64,000 nucleotides of DNA from Streptomyces uncialis (lineage in GTDB: Bacteria; Actinomycetota; Actinomycetes; Streptomycetales; Streptomycetaceae), in NCBI RefSeq assembly GCF_036250755.1, contig NZ_CP109583.1:4526001-4590000 (forward strand), read 5' to 3'. Position numbers and translations under genes: made by a program. The notes beneath the pieces were generated by a model. The model saw only the letters and a program-made list of their open reading frames with translations. It had not been told where the DNA came from and searched no databases. Positions 1-8,837 of the stretch are shown here, one piece after another (position 1 is the stretch's first letter; each line of letters begins with the position of its first letter).

Positions 1-537
1 GACTTCGGGGGCCCGGTGTGGGACGAGGAGTCGTTCCGGAAGCTGTTCGACAAGGTCCGCGCGGAGATCGTGGACCTCACCGTGCGGACGGTGGGCCAGG
101 TCCAGCAGGTGCTGGCCGCCTGGCAGGCCGCCGAGCGGCGGCTGAAGGCGACGACGAGCCCCGCGCTGCTGGCGAACACCGCGGACGTCAGGGCCCAGCT
201 CTCCGCCCTGGTGAAGCCCGGGTTCGTGACCGAGGCGGGCATCGGGCGGCTGGCGCATCTGATGCGCTATCTGGTCGCGGCGGACCGGCGGCTCCAGCAG
301 ATGCCGGGCGGCGTCCCCCGGGACACCGCCCGGATGGAGAAGGTCCACGACATGCGGGACGAGTACGCCTGGCTGCTCGAACAGCTGCCCAGGGGACGGC
401 CGGTGCCGCGCCAGGTACGGGACATCCGCTGGATGATCGAGGAGCTGCGGGTCAGCTACTTCGCGCACTCCCTGGGCACGGCGTACCCCGTCTCCGACAA
501 GCGGATCGTGAAGGCCATCGACGCCGCCGCGCCGTGA
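1..537 (+). CDS. hrpA: ATP-dependent RNA helicase HrpA, C-terminal end (5' truncated by window)
   Basis: The reading frame is open from base 1 and ends at a TGA at 535-537, giving the last 178 residues of a longer protein. The text (DEESFRKLFDKVRAEI near the start, DIRWMIEELRVSYFAHSLGT near the end) matches the C-terminal DUF3418-type region of bacterial DEAH-box helicases of the HrpA group, which unwind or remodel RNA in the cytoplasm. The helicase core lies outside the window. An hrpA gene close to bldC is the usual Streptomyces arrangement, which supports the call. Only the family is inferred from this fragment; activity cannot be judged. Confidence 0.85.
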   Translation, partial: DFGGPVWDEESFRKLFDKVRAEIVDLTVRTVGQVQQVLAAWQAAERRLKATTSPALLANTADVRAQLSALVKPGFVTEAGIGRLAHLMRYLVAADRRLQQMPGGVPRDTARMEKVHDMRDEYAWLLEQLPRGRPVPRQVRDIRWMIEELRVSYFAHSLGTAYPVSDKRIVKAIDAAAP

Positions 538-656
538 CCGCGGGGCGCCCCGGCCCGGTGATCGGCCCCGCACGCTGGGTGAGTTCGACCGCATGGCCTG
601 CGCTGCTGTAGAGTCCTGTTTCGCAGCGGGGCGCACGAAAAGGCGCCGCTGAGTCT

Positions 657-731
657 GGTCCTGTGGAGCAGCTTGGAGTGCTCGCCACCCTGTCAAGGTG
701 GAGGCCGCGGGTTCAAATCCCGTCAGGACCG
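657..731 (+). tRNA. tRNA-Asp (anticodon GTC)
   Basis: A complete cloverleaf can be drawn. The acceptor stem is GGTCCTG with CAGGACC, the anticodon loop CTGTCAA gives GTC, and the T arm carries GGTTCAAATCC. The discriminator is G731 and the CCA is not fully encoded. This is the tRNA whose charging state would be read by the GAC-specific T-box at 50.9 kb. Confidence 0.95.
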
Positions 732-737
732 CATAGT

Positions 738-763
738 GGCCCACATCCTCTCGGATGTGGGCC
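738..763 (+). terminator. Rho-independent terminator of tRNA-Asp
   Basis: An 11-bp perfect stem (GGCCCACATCC with GGATGTGGGCC) with a TCTC loop is followed by a short T-rich run. It starts 7 nt after the tRNA 3' end. Confidence 0.8.
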
Positions 764-983
764 TTCTTGCTGTTCCGGGCCGTACGGTCGGCCGGTGAGG
801 CCCGCCGTACGGCCGGCCCCGGCGGTCCGCCCCGCGCCCCCGCTTCCCGCGCGCTCACGTCGCTCACGCCCCTGCGCGCGCGATCCCCGTTCCGTGCGCG
901 AGGTCTTGACGGCCGCGCGCCGGGCGGGTACCTCCTCCACAAGTGGCGTGCGCGCCGCGCGCGCGGGGGCTTGGAGGTGGCAC

Positions 984-1172
984 ATGAGGGCTGTCGCCCG
1001 GCGTGAGACACGGGCACTGCTGCGGGCCCATCTGTCGGCGGCCGTCCGCTACCGCCATCGGGTCCGGCACTGCGCCGTGTGCGCCGCGTTGCACCGGCTG
1101 GCGGTGGAGTCGTCTACACGGCGACCGGAGCGGGCGGAAGACATCGGGGACGAAAGTCCCTCGAACGCGTGA
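984..1172 (+). CDS. Small conserved protein, DUF6274-like
   Basis: A 62-aa basic protein starting at ATG 984, preceded by a strong ribosome-binding site (GGAGGTGG, 973-980). The N-terminal half (ETRALLRAHLSAAVRYRH) is followed by a CAVCAALHRL segment with two cysteines spaced like a minimal metal knuckle. I recall a small Streptomyces family (DUF6274) of this size near bldC, but that match is from memory. No function is known. The ribosome-binding site chooses this start over the longer upstream frame, which has shadow-like composition. Confidence 0.6.
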   Translation: MRAVARRETRALLRAHLSAAVRYRHRVRHCAVCAALHRLAVESSTRRPERAEDIGDESPSNA

Positions 1173-1853
1173 CTTCCGCGGGTCGGTCACCCACTCCCCG
1201 GGTGGGAGGCTGAAGCTTGTGGGCACGGAGGGCACGCGCCCGGCGCACTAGCGCAGGGGACAAGGGGCGAACAAGCGCCCGCGGGTGTGACGGGTGTCAC
1301 CGTAAGAGTTTTGGGAACCCCCAGGCTTACGCGTGCCCTACAAAGGGTCAATTTAATATGTGCAATTGCACCGGCATCCGGGACAGTTCACGGAACATCC
1401 GACACCGCCCCCCGGCGGCCCGCGGAACGGCCCGTGCGACGCCGCTCCCGGGGACGGCCCGCGAAGGGCCCGCGACCCCCCGGGCGACCCCTTCGCCCGG
1501 ACCCCCGCCGGGACCCCGTCCGGACCCCCGGACGGCATCCGCGGACGCCCGTCGGACGGCCCCGGGAACGCGGGCCCCGAAGCCCGCCCCGCACAGCGTC
1601 GGCGCCGGAGCGCACGGCGGCCCGAGACCGGGGACCCGGAGCGCGGCGGCCACGTGGGCGCCTGAGGCGCCCGGAAGGGCCCGACGGCCGGAGGAGTCGG
1701 CCGGGGGGCGGAAAGGCGCGGAGAAGGGCACAGGGAGCCGCAGAAGGCCATGAAGGAGGCCGCAGTGGGGCGTTGGGGATGGCGGACGGGCCGCGGGCGC
1801 GGCCGGCGCGCCACGGAATCCGTGCCCGTGCGCCACGGAATCCGCACAAAAAA
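1173..1853. other. Gene-free stretch
   Basis: No convincing gene. A relatively AT-rich patch around 1290-1375 could hold a promoter but I cannot assign one. 1380-1750 is very G+C-rich and open in several frames at once, typical of non-coding Streptomyces DNA. The 15-mer GCGCCACGGAATCCG occurs twice, near 1807 and 1830. Confidence 0.5.
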
Positions 1854-1885
1854 ATCGCGCTGGACCCGGCGGAGTCCAGCGCGAT
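1854..1885 (-). terminator. Terminator downstream of bldC
   Basis: A 12-bp perfect stem (ATCGCGCTGGAC with GTCCAGCGCGAT) with an 8-nt loop. The adjacent run of A at 1848-1854 becomes a U-run for leftward transcription, so it is best read as ending the bldC transcript about 190 bp after its stop codon. Confidence 0.75.
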
Positions 1886-2073
1886 CGATGACGCTTCCTC
1901 GGCGGAACTGCTCACGTGCCTCGGGGTGGGCCCTGTTGGGGCAGGACCGACGTCGTATGGAGCTGAGTTACGGGCAGACACCAGGTGGGGGACCCGGTGA
2001 CTCGGCCCGGTCGTGCGGTTGTTCAGGTGGTGCGGTCGAGCAGATGGAGCGGTGGAGCAGGTCGTGCGGTTGG

Positions 2074-2280
2074 TCAGGCCTCGCTGCGCTGCTGCGGAAT
2101 GCCCGCGAGCAACGCGCGGACCTCTGCTTCGCGGTAGCGGCGGTGCCCGCCGAGCGTGCGGATCGACGTGAGCTTGCCAGCCTTGGCCCAGCGCGTGACC
2201 GTCTTGGGGTCGACGCGGAACATCGTGGCGACCTCAGCCGGGGTCAGCAGCGGCTCGGCATCAGGGGTGCGAGCGGTCAT
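2074..2280 (-). CDS. bldC: Developmental regulator BldC
   Basis: A 68-aa MerR-like DNA-binding protein: a short N-terminal arm, then a winged helix-turn-helix (LLTPAEVATMFRVDPKTVTR), a lysine-rich turn and GGHRRYREAEVRALL. Length and sequence match Streptomyces BldC, which binds DNA cooperatively as head-to-tail oligomers and delays entry into development and sporulation. It is transcribed alone, divergent from the DNA to its right, with a terminator at 1854-1885. The start is ATG 2280. Recognition is strong. Confidence 0.95.
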   Translation of the reverse strand: MTARTPDAEPLLTPAEVATMFRVDPKTVTRWAKAGKLTSIRTLGGHRRYREAEVRALLAGIPQQRSEA

Positions 2281-2977
2281 GAGCGGCCTCCTCGGGAGAA
2301 CCGAACCATCTCGGTTCTTTCCTCTAAATTCTGCACCTTGACACGCGTTGCCCGAAATGGCGGACGCGGGTCGAGTCGGTTATAGGACGAACGGCTTGTC
2401 CTCGGCACTACAACTACACCATCCGTCCAGCCGCGTCGGCCAAACCGATGGAATTGCCCTCCCAGGTGTTCATCAGCGACGGATGCCGATGGACCGTGCC
2501 ATAACGGACAGTCACACCCCCGTGACAATCGGTCACAGAGTGAGCAGGAGTCCACAGATCCCCCATAGCGCGCATTGCCGAGCATTCCGCACCAGAGCCG
2601 GATGGAAGGAGCTCTCCCCGGACTCCTTGTCCTATTTTGGCACGAGGAGGGGTGATGGGCGCAAGGCCCCGGTAAGTGCGGTCCATCACGCTTGACGCAA
2701 AAGACCGGATCGGGACCTACGTCCCGACGCTCCCTCACATCATCCGAATCCGCCCGACCGGCACCGCCCGCGAGGGCCGTACGCGGTCCACGACGACGGA
2801 ATCCGTCGCCACCCGGCCCGCGCCCTGACCGGACGGCCGCCGGATCGCGGCCGGCCGGGTCGGAACCCCGCCGGGAACAGCTTGTCAGGACACTGCCACA
2901 GGTACGGACCACATGGGGACTTCCGGCGACCGAATCCGTCGCCCGGCGCCCACCCCGCCCCGACCTGTCCGCCCGGC
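2281..2977. other. Gene-free stretch upstream of bldC
   Basis: About 700 bp with no supported gene. The first ~100 bp is less G+C-rich and must carry the bldC promoter. The rest shows only open frames of the shadow type. A short inverted repeat GTCACACCCCCGTGAC lies near 2511. Confidence 0.5.
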
Positions 2978-3883
2978 TCAGTTCGCCGAGCGGCGGTCCC
3001 GGACCACGCGCCAGCGCTCCACCAGCCGCGCGTACACCGCCCCGGCCGCCACGCTGTCGCCCGCCCGCAGCGCCGCGATGCCCGCGGCGACGTCCGCGGC
3101 CGAGTGGTCCGCCGCGAGATGTTCGGCGGGCAGCGCGTGCACCAGACCGCCGTAGTCGAGCTCCACCAGCGAGCGCGGATGGAACTCCTCCAGCCAGCGC
3201 CCCACGTCCACCAGGCCCTCGACGAGCGGTCCGCCGCCCAGTGATTCCTTCAGCGCTTTCAGGCCACGCGCCACCCGCCGCCGCGCCTGCACCATCGGCG
3301 TGCGGTAACGCAGCACCGGCGGCGCCCCCTCCCCGGGCCCCGGCTCCCCGTCGCCCGGCCCGTCACCGGCGCCGGAACCCGGCCCGTCCGCGTCCGTCAG
3401 GTACTCCCGCTCGTCGTCGGTGACCAGGACGAACCACGCCAGCGGCACCTGCCAGGTCGCGGTACGGATCCAGGGGCGCGCGTCCGGGTTGCGGGCCCGC
3501 CAGCGCTCGTAGTCGTCGGCGCTCTGGCGGCGCACCACCGGGGGCAGCACCGCGTCGAGCACCGCCGGGGGCAGCCGGCCCCCGGACGCCAGCTCACCGA
3601 GCGCCTGCCAGCCCCGCAGCCGGGTCCGCCACGGGCAGACGCACACCACGCCGTCGACCTCCGTGACGAACGCGTCGTCGCTCTCGTGGACCGGCACCGG
3701 GACCGGCGGCACGGGCAGCAAGTCCGCCAGCGAGCGCCGGAGTTCGTCCTGGTACGAGGGGCGGTCGGGGCGGCGGGCGTAACGCGCCCAGTGGCCGCGT
3801 TCCGGTTCCGGGAAGGCGGCCACTGGCTCGTACACGCGCAAGTAGGACGCGTACGGCACGATCACCGAGGACACCTTGGGCAC
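2978..3883 (-). CDS. Conserved hypothetical protein next to vdh
   Basis: A 301-aa protein from GTG 3883 (N-terminus VPKVSSVIVPYASYLRVYEP), with a purine-rich GGAGGGAG about 9 nt upstream; the longer frame upstream reads as non-coding. No signal peptide or membrane segment. A Gly/Asp/Pro-rich linker at roughly residues 165-190 divides two globular parts, and the C-terminal part is helical and Leu/Ala-rich. A gene of this kind sits between bldC and vdh in Streptomyces. I do not recognise a catalytic motif. Confidence 0.75.
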   Translation of the reverse strand: MPKVSSVIVPYASYLRVYEPVAAFPEPERGHWARYARRPDRPSYQDELRRSLADLLPVPPVPVPVHESDDAFVTEVDGVVCVCPWRTRLRGWQALGELASGGRLPPAVLDAVLPPVVRRQSADDYERWRARNPDARPWIRTATWQVPLAWFVLVTDDEREYLTDADGPGSGAGDGPGDGEPGPGEGAPPVLRYRTPMVQARRRVARGLKALKESLGGGPLVEGLVDVGRWLEEFHPRSLVELDYGGLVHALPAEHLAADHSAADVAAGIAALRAGDSVAAGAVYARLVERWRVVRDRRSAN

Positions 3884-4083
3884 CTCTGCTCCCTCCCCCG
3901 CCGACCGGCGTGGAAACCTGCGACAAACCCTGATGAATCGTGCCATGTCCGTACTCCGGGAGAGGGTGATCCCCCGCACGTGCCCGTCGCCGTGGCGCGC
4001 AGGCTCTAGTCTCGTCCCACCGGGCCCGCCACCCGTACGGGAACCGGCCCACAACCGCCGCTACGTATCCGGGAGTCACCACC

Positions 4084-5172
4084 GTGACCGATGTAACCGA
4101 CGGCGTCCTGCACACCCTGTTCCACTCGGACCAGGGCGGCCATGAACAGGTCGTGCTCTGCCAGGACCGTGCCAGCGGCCTCAAGGCCGTGATCGCCCTC
4201 CACTCCACCGCGCTGGGCCCCGCGCTCGGCGGCACCCGCTTCTACCCGTACGCGAACGAGGAGGCGGCCGTCGCCGACGCGCTGAACCTCGCGCGCGGGA
4301 TGTCGTACAAGAACGCCATGGCCGGGCTCGACCACGGTGGCGGCAAGGCCGTCATCATCGGTGACCCGGAGCGGATCAAGACGGAGGCCCTGCTGCTGGC
4401 GTACGGCAGATTCGTGGCCTCGCTCGGCGGCCGGTACGTGACCGCCTGCGATGTCGGCACCTATGTCGCCGACATGGACGTGGTGGCCCGCGAGTGCCGC
4501 TGGACCACCGGACGCTCCCCCGGGAACGGCGGCGCGGGCGACTCGTCGGTGCTCACCGCGTACGGCGTCTTCCAGGGGATGCGGGCCAGCGCCCAGCATC
4601 TGTGGGGCGACCCGACACTGCGTGGCCGGAAAGTAGGGGTCGCGGGGGTCGGCAAGGTCGGTCACCATCTGGTCGAGCATCTGCTGGCCGACGGTGCCGA
4701 GGTCGTCGTCACCGATGTCCGCGCGGACGCCGTCCGGCGGCTGACCGATCTGCATCCGCGGGTCACCGTCGCCGCCGACACCGACGCGCTGATCCGGGTC
4801 GGCGGACTGGACGTGTACGCGCCCTGCGCGCTCGGCGGGGCCCTGGACGACGACACGGTGCCCGCCCTGACCGCGACCGTGGTGTGCGGCGCCGCCAACA
4901 ACCAGCTCGCCCACCCCGGGGTGGAGAAGGATCTCGCCGACCGCAGCATCCTCTACGCCCCCGACTACGTGGTGAACGCGGGCGGGGTGATCCAGGTCGC
5001 GGACGAGCTGCACGGTTTCGACTTCGACCGGGCCAAGGTGAAGGCCGCGCGGATCTTCGACACCACCCTGGACATATTCACACGTGCAAAGAAGGACGGG
5101 ATTCCGCCGGCCGCCGCGGCCGACCGTATCGCCGAGCACCGGATCGCCGAGGCGCGTTCCGCGAGCCGCTGA
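4084..5172 (+). CDS. vdh: Valine (branched-chain amino acid) dehydrogenase
   Basis: A 362-aa member of the Glu/Leu/Phe/Val dehydrogenase family. It oxidatively deaminates valine to 2-oxoisovalerate with NAD+, supplying branched precursors for fatty acids and polyketides. The catalytic lysine region reads [18 protein letters not shown], the Rossmann glycines are [12 protein letters not shown], and the family motif CGAANNQL is near residue 265. The start is GTG 4084. Length and residues agree with Streptomyces Vdh. It is transcribed singly, divergent from the preceding hypothetical gene. Confidence 0.93.
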   Translation: MTDVTDGVLHTLFHSDQGGHEQVVLCQDRASGLKAVIALHSTALGPALGGTRFYPYANEEAAVADALNLARGMSYKNAMAGLDHGGGKAVIIGDPERIKTEALLLAYGRFVASLGGRYVTACDVGTYVADMDVVARECRWTTGRSPGNGGAGDSSVLTAYGVFQGMRASAQHLWGDPTLRGRKVGVAGVGKVGHHLVEHLLADGAEVVVTDVRADAVRRLTDLHPRVTVAADTDALIRVGGLDVYAPCALGGALDDDTVPALTATVVCGAANNQLAHPGVEKDLADRSILYAPDYVVNAGGVIQVADELHGFDFDRAKVKAARIFDTTLDIFTRAKKDGIPPAAAADRIAEHRIAEARSASR

Positions 5173-5502
5173 ATCCCACCCCGGGGCGGGGGTCCGACAC
5201 GCGCGGCGCCGCCCCTGTGTGAAGGTGTCGTGACCCTGCCGAGGGGGCTGAGAGATGAGACTCATCCTCCGTCGGCGGGTCGGCCCCTGAGAAGAGGTTA
5301 AAATCGCGGGTGACCAGCGAGGACGGGGCGCCTCACCGGTCTTGCGCACCCGCGCGTCCTGCGGGCGACGTACCGTATGACCGCGGGAGCAGGTACCGTG
5401 GAAGCCCTACGGACCGGTCTCTCCACGGAGAGTCCGTTCCCGACCATGAACGCGTGTCAAGACTCTGGGGCCACCGAGCCCCGTCACCGAGGGGGTCGAG
5501 CC
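5173..5502. other. Intergenic region with a long hairpin
   Basis: A region of 330 bp between vdh and the DUF3073 gene. 5233-5280 can pair as an imperfect hairpin (ACCCTGCCGA with TCGGCGGGT and an inner GATGAG/CATC stem). It could be a vdh terminator or a structured leader. It contains the string GGGGCTGAGAG, reminiscent of part of a TPP riboswitch, but the second conserved half of that riboswitch is absent. The 5' untranslated region of the next gene is also here. Confidence 0.45.
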
Positions 5503-5763
5503 ATGGGGCGCGGCCGGGCCAAGGCCAAGCAGACGAAGGTCGCCCGCCAGCTGAAGTACAACAGCGGTGGGACTGACCTCTCACGCCTGGCCAACGAGCT
5601 GGGCGCGTCGACTTCGAACCAGCCGCCGAACAGCGAGCCGTTCGAGGACGACGACGAGGACGACAACGACCCGTACGCACGGTACGCGGATCTGTACAAC
5701 GAGGACGACGACGACGAGTCGGCCGGTGAGTCCGGTCCGTCGGCGCGGCGTCGGGGCGCTTGA
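5503..5763 (+). CDS. DUF3073 family protein
   Basis: An 86-aa protein from ATG 5503, preceded by a GAGGGGG ribosome-binding site. The N-terminus MGRGRAKAKQTKVARQLKY is strongly basic and is followed by GGTDLSRLANELG. The C-terminal half is extremely acidic (runs of D and E) and ends in a basic ARRRG. This two-part charge layout is typical of the actinobacterial DUF3073 family, which is conserved next to purM; its function is unknown. Confidence 0.85.
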   Translation: MGRGRAKAKQTKVARQLKYNSGGTDLSRLANELGASTSNQPPNSEPFEDDDEDDNDPYARYADLYNEDDDDESAGESGPSARRRGA

Positions 5764-5891
5764 CGCCACGGCCGTTGCGCGTAACCCGCGTCATCCGTAG
5801 CAGCGTCCCCATACTGGTCGGCGGGGTCTTCCGCCGGTGCGTCGGCACACCCTGACGTCACCGTCGGCGGCCGGTCGGCCGACGGCACCTT

Positions 5892-5925
5892 CCCGGTCCG
5901 GGCACATCACGCCGGACCGGGTTTT
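5892..5925 (+). terminator. Terminator after the DUF3073 gene
   Basis: A 9-bp perfect stem (CCCGGTCCG with CGGACCGGG) with a 12-nt loop, followed by TTTT at 5922-5925. The rest of 5764-6083 holds a second G+C-rich inverted repeat near 5863-5883 and no gene; it may also end leftward purM transcription. Confidence 0.75.
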
Positions 5926-6083
5926 GTGCTTCCCCGAGGCGGTCCTGGCGGGTCCCACCGCCCACCGCCCCGTACGGCGGGATTCCCGGGTACCCCGGTC
6001 CGGCGCCGTCCGTCCGGCCTTTTCGGGCCGGGGGCGGACGGCACCGCGGTCAGCGGATCCCCTCCCCCGCGGTGGGGGCGTGA

Positions 6084-7178
6084 CTACTTCGGGTGGTCGC
6101 CGACCAGGGCCGCGCCCGTGCTGTGGTCGCCGCGTTCGGTGATCTCGCCCGCGATCCAGGCGTCCACGCCCCGGTCCGCGAACAGGGTCAGGGCGACCTC
6201 GGCCGACTCGGCGGGCACCACGGCCATCATGCCGACGCCCATGTTCAGGGTCTTCTCCAGCTCCAGCCGCTCGACCCGCCCGACCTTGCCCACCAGGTCG
6301 AAGATCGCTCCGGGGGCCCAGGTGGAGCGGTCCACGACGGCGTGCAGCCCGTCCGGGACGACCCGGGCCAGGTTGGCGGCGAGACCGCCGCCGGTGATGT
6401 GGCTGAAGGCGTGCACCTCGGCGGTACGGGCCAGCGCCAGACAGTCCAGCGAGTAGATCCGGGTGGGCTCCAGCAGCTCCTCGCCCAGGGTGCGGCCGAG
6501 CTCGTCCACACGCTGGTCGAGCGAGAGTCCGCCCTGGTCGAAGAGGACATGGCGGACCAGCGAGTACCCGTTCGAGTGAAGGCCGGAGGAGGCCATCGCG
6601 ATCACCGCGTCACCCGTGCGGATACGATCCGGGCCGAGCAGCCGGTCGGCCTCGACGACGCCCGTACCCGCACCGGCGACATCGAAGTCGTCCGGGCCGA
6701 GCAGGCCCGGGTGTTCGGCGGTCTCGCCGCCGACCAGGGCGCAGCCCGCGAGGACGCAGCCCTCGGCGATGCCCTTGACGATGGCCGCGACCCGCTCCGG
6801 GTGGACCTTGCCGACGCAGATGTAGTCGGTCATGAACAGCGGCTCGGCGCCGCACACCGCGATGTCGTCCATGACCATCGCGACCAGGTCATGGCCGATC
6901 GTGTCGTAGACGCCGAGGCGGCGGGCGATGTCGACCTTGGTGCCGACGCCGTCGGTCGCGGAGGCGAGCAGCGGACGCTCATAGCGCTTGAGCGCGGACG
7001 CGTCGAAGAGCCCGGCGAACCCGCCGAGGCCGCCGACGACCTCGGGGCGCCGGGTCTTGCGCACCCACTCCTTCATCAGCTCGACGGCGCGGTCGCCCGC
7101 CTCGATGTCGACGCCCGCGCTCGCGTAGCTCGCGCCGGAGCCGGGGCCCGGCGTGCTCACAGGGGATTCAGCAGACAT
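6084..7178 (-). CDS. purM: Phosphoribosylformylglycinamidine cyclo-ligase (AIR synthetase)
   Basis: A 364-aa enzyme that converts FGAM and ATP to AIR, the fifth step of purine synthesis. Family signatures include SATDGVGTKVDIAR, HDLVAMVMDDIAVCGAEPL, VGGETAEHPG and the C-terminal TLNMGVGMMAVVP. The length is normal for PurM with a short Ser/Gly/Pro-rich N-terminal extension. It lies 38 bp downstream of purF on the same strand, so the two form a purF-purM operon as in other Streptomyces. Cytoplasmic. Confidence 0.96.
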   Translation of the reverse strand: MSAESPVSTPGPGSGASYASAGVDIEAGDRAVELMKEWVRKTRRPEVVGGLGGFAGLFDASALKRYERPLLASATDGVGTKVDIARRLGVYDTIGHDLVAMVMDDIAVCGAEPLFMTDYICVGKVHPERVAAIVKGIAEGCVLAGCALVGGETAEHPGLLGPDDFDVAGAGTGVVEADRLLGPDRIRTGDAVIAMASSGLHSNGYSLVRHVLFDQGGLSLDQRVDELGRTLGEELLEPTRIYSLDCLALARTAEVHAFSHITGGGLAANLARVVPDGLHAVVDRSTWAPGAIFDLVGKVGRVERLELEKTLNMGVGMMAVVPAESAEVALTLFADRGVDAWIAGEITERGDHSTGAALVGDHPK

Positions 7179-7216
7179 GCTCGCGGAACCTTCGTGTCGT
7201 GTCTCGGGGAGGGGGG

Positions 7217-8743
7217 TTACGGGCGACGGAGCGCGTCGACCGCGGCGGTGGCCGCCGGACCGGCCGCCAGCTCGGTCTGGAGGAGCTGCTTGCCGAGCAG
7301 TTCCGGGTCGGGCAGATCCATCGGATACTCACCGTCGAAGCAGGCCCGGCAGAGGTTGGGCTTGGCGATGGTGGTGGCCTCGATCATGGCGTCGAGGGAG
7401 ATGTACGAGAGGGAGTCGGCCGCCAGCGACCTGCCGATCTCCTCGACGGACATGCCGTTGGCGATGAGTTCGGCGCGGGTCGCGAAGTCGATGCCGAAGA
7501 AGCAGGGCCACTTCACGGGCGGCGACGAGATCCGGATGTGGATCTCGGCGGCACCGGCCTCGCGGAGCATCCGGACCAGGGCGCGCTGGGTGTTGCCGCG
7601 CACGATCGAGTCGTCCACGACGACCAGTCGCTTGCCCCGGATGACTTCCTTCAGCGGGTTGAGCTTCAGCCGGATGCCGAGCTGGCGGATCGTCTGCGAG
7701 GGCTGGATGAAGGTCCGGCCCACATACGCGTTCTTCACCAGACCGGCACCGAACGGGATGCCGGACTCCTCCGCGTACCCGATCGCGGCGGGGGTGCCGG
7801 ATTCCGGGGTCGCTATCACCAGGTCGGCCTCGACCGGTGCTTCCTTCGCGAGCCGCCGGCCCATCTCCACCCGGGAGAGGTAGACGTTCCGCCCGGCGAT
7901 GTCGGTGTCGGGGCGGGCGAGGTACACGTACTCGAAGACACAGCCCTTGGGCTTCGCTTCTGCGAATCGTGAGGTGCGGATGCCGTTCTCGTCGACGGCG
8001 ATGAACTCGCCCGGCTCGATCTCCCGGACATAGGTCGCGCCGCAGATGTCCAGGGCGGCGGACTCCGAGGCGACGACCCAGCCGCGCTCCAGCCGGCCGA
8101 GCACCAGCGGGCGGATGCCCTGCGGGTCACGGGCCGCGTAGAGGGTGTTCTCGTCCATGAAGACCAGCGAGAAGGCGCCCATCACCTCGGGGAGCACCTT
8201 GGCGGCGGACTCCTCGATGGTCAGGGGCTTGCCGTCGTCGTCGGTCTGGCCCGCGAGGAGCGCGGTGACGAGGTCGGTGTCGTTGGTGGCGGCGACCTGG
8301 GTGGCGCGGCCTTCCCGCCGGGGCAGGTCGGCGACCATCTCGGCGAGCTTGGCGGTGTTCACCAGGTTGCCGTTGTGGCCGAGCGCGAGGGAGCCGTGCG
8401 GAGTGGCGCGGAACGTGGGCTGGGCGTTCTCCCACACCGATGCGCCGGTGGTCGAGTAGCGGGCGTGTCCTACGGCGATGTGGCCCCTGAGGGCGCCGAG
8501 GGAGGTCTCGTCGAAGACCTGGGAGACCAGTCCCATGTCCTTGAAGACGAGAATCTGGGAGCCGTTGCTGACCGCGATACCCGCGGATTCCTGGCCCCGA
8601 TGCTGGAGGGCGTACAGCCCGAAGTACGTGAGCTTTGCGACCTCTTCGCCCGGAGCCCAGACACCGAAGACGCCACAAGCGTCCTGGGGGCCCTTCTCGC
8701 CGGGAAGCAGATCGTGATTGAGTCGACCGTCACCACGTGGCAC
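7217..8743 (-). CDS. purF: Amidophosphoribosyltransferase
   Basis: A 508-aa enzyme of the first committed purine step (PRPP plus glutamine to phosphoribosylamine). The N-terminal Ntn-hydrolase glutaminase has its nucleophile at Cys23 (QDACGVFGVW), implying removal of a 22-residue propeptide. The PRPP-binding loop is VVVDDSIVRGNTQR. Cysteines in GCVFEYVYLARPD, WPCFFGIDF and NLCRACFDGEYP fit the iron-sulfur-containing, Bacillus-type class. It is first in the purF-purM operon. The start is ATG 8743. Confidence 0.96.
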   Translation of the reverse strand: MPRGDGRLNHDLLPGEKGPQDACGVFGVWAPGEEVAKLTYFGLYALQHRGQESAGIAVSNGSQILVFKDMGLVSQVFDETSLGALRGHIAVGHARYSTTGASVWENAQPTFRATPHGSLALGHNGNLVNTAKLAEMVADLPRREGRATQVAATNDTDLVTALLAGQTDDDGKPLTIEESAAKVLPEVMGAFSLVFMDENTLYAARDPQGIRPLVLGRLERGWVVASESAALDICGATYVREIEPGEFIAVDENGIRTSRFAEAKPKGCVFEYVYLARPDTDIAGRNVYLSRVEMGRRLAKEAPVEADLVIATPESGTPAAIGYAEESGIPFGAGLVKNAYVGRTFIQPSQTIRQLGIRLKLNPLKEVIRGKRLVVVDDSIVRGNTQRALVRMLREAGAAEIHIRISSPPVKWPCFFGIDFATRAELIANGMSVEEIGRSLAADSLSYISLDAMIEATTIAKPNLCRACFDGEYPMDLPDPELLGKQLLQTELAAGPAATAAVDALRRP

Positions 8744-8795
8744 GGCTCCGAGTGTAGGCGAGATCGACCACCGGTCCGAATTGGGGACGTGTTAC

Positions 8796-8813
8796 GTAAG
8801 GCGAATCACTTAC
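8796..8813. promoter_or_regulatory. Inverted repeat upstream of purF
   Basis: GTAAG and CTTAC are separated by 8 nt, about 53 bp upstream of the purF start in an otherwise short intergenic gap. The position suits an operator, but the arms are only 5 bp, so the call is weak. Confidence 0.3.
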
Positions 8814-8837
8814 CCGCCGGTTCGGCCCCCGGAGCTG

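Noticed and set aside
1287..2000. 237-codon plus-strand frame
   Set aside because: Arg/Pro/Gly-rich text, frames open on both strands, no ribosome-binding site and overlap with the bldC terminator: composition artefact.
5233..5300. TPP riboswitch after vdh
   Set aside because: GGGGCTGAGAG is present but the second conserved half (CTGATC...GGGTAATACC-like) is not, and the next gene is DUF3073.
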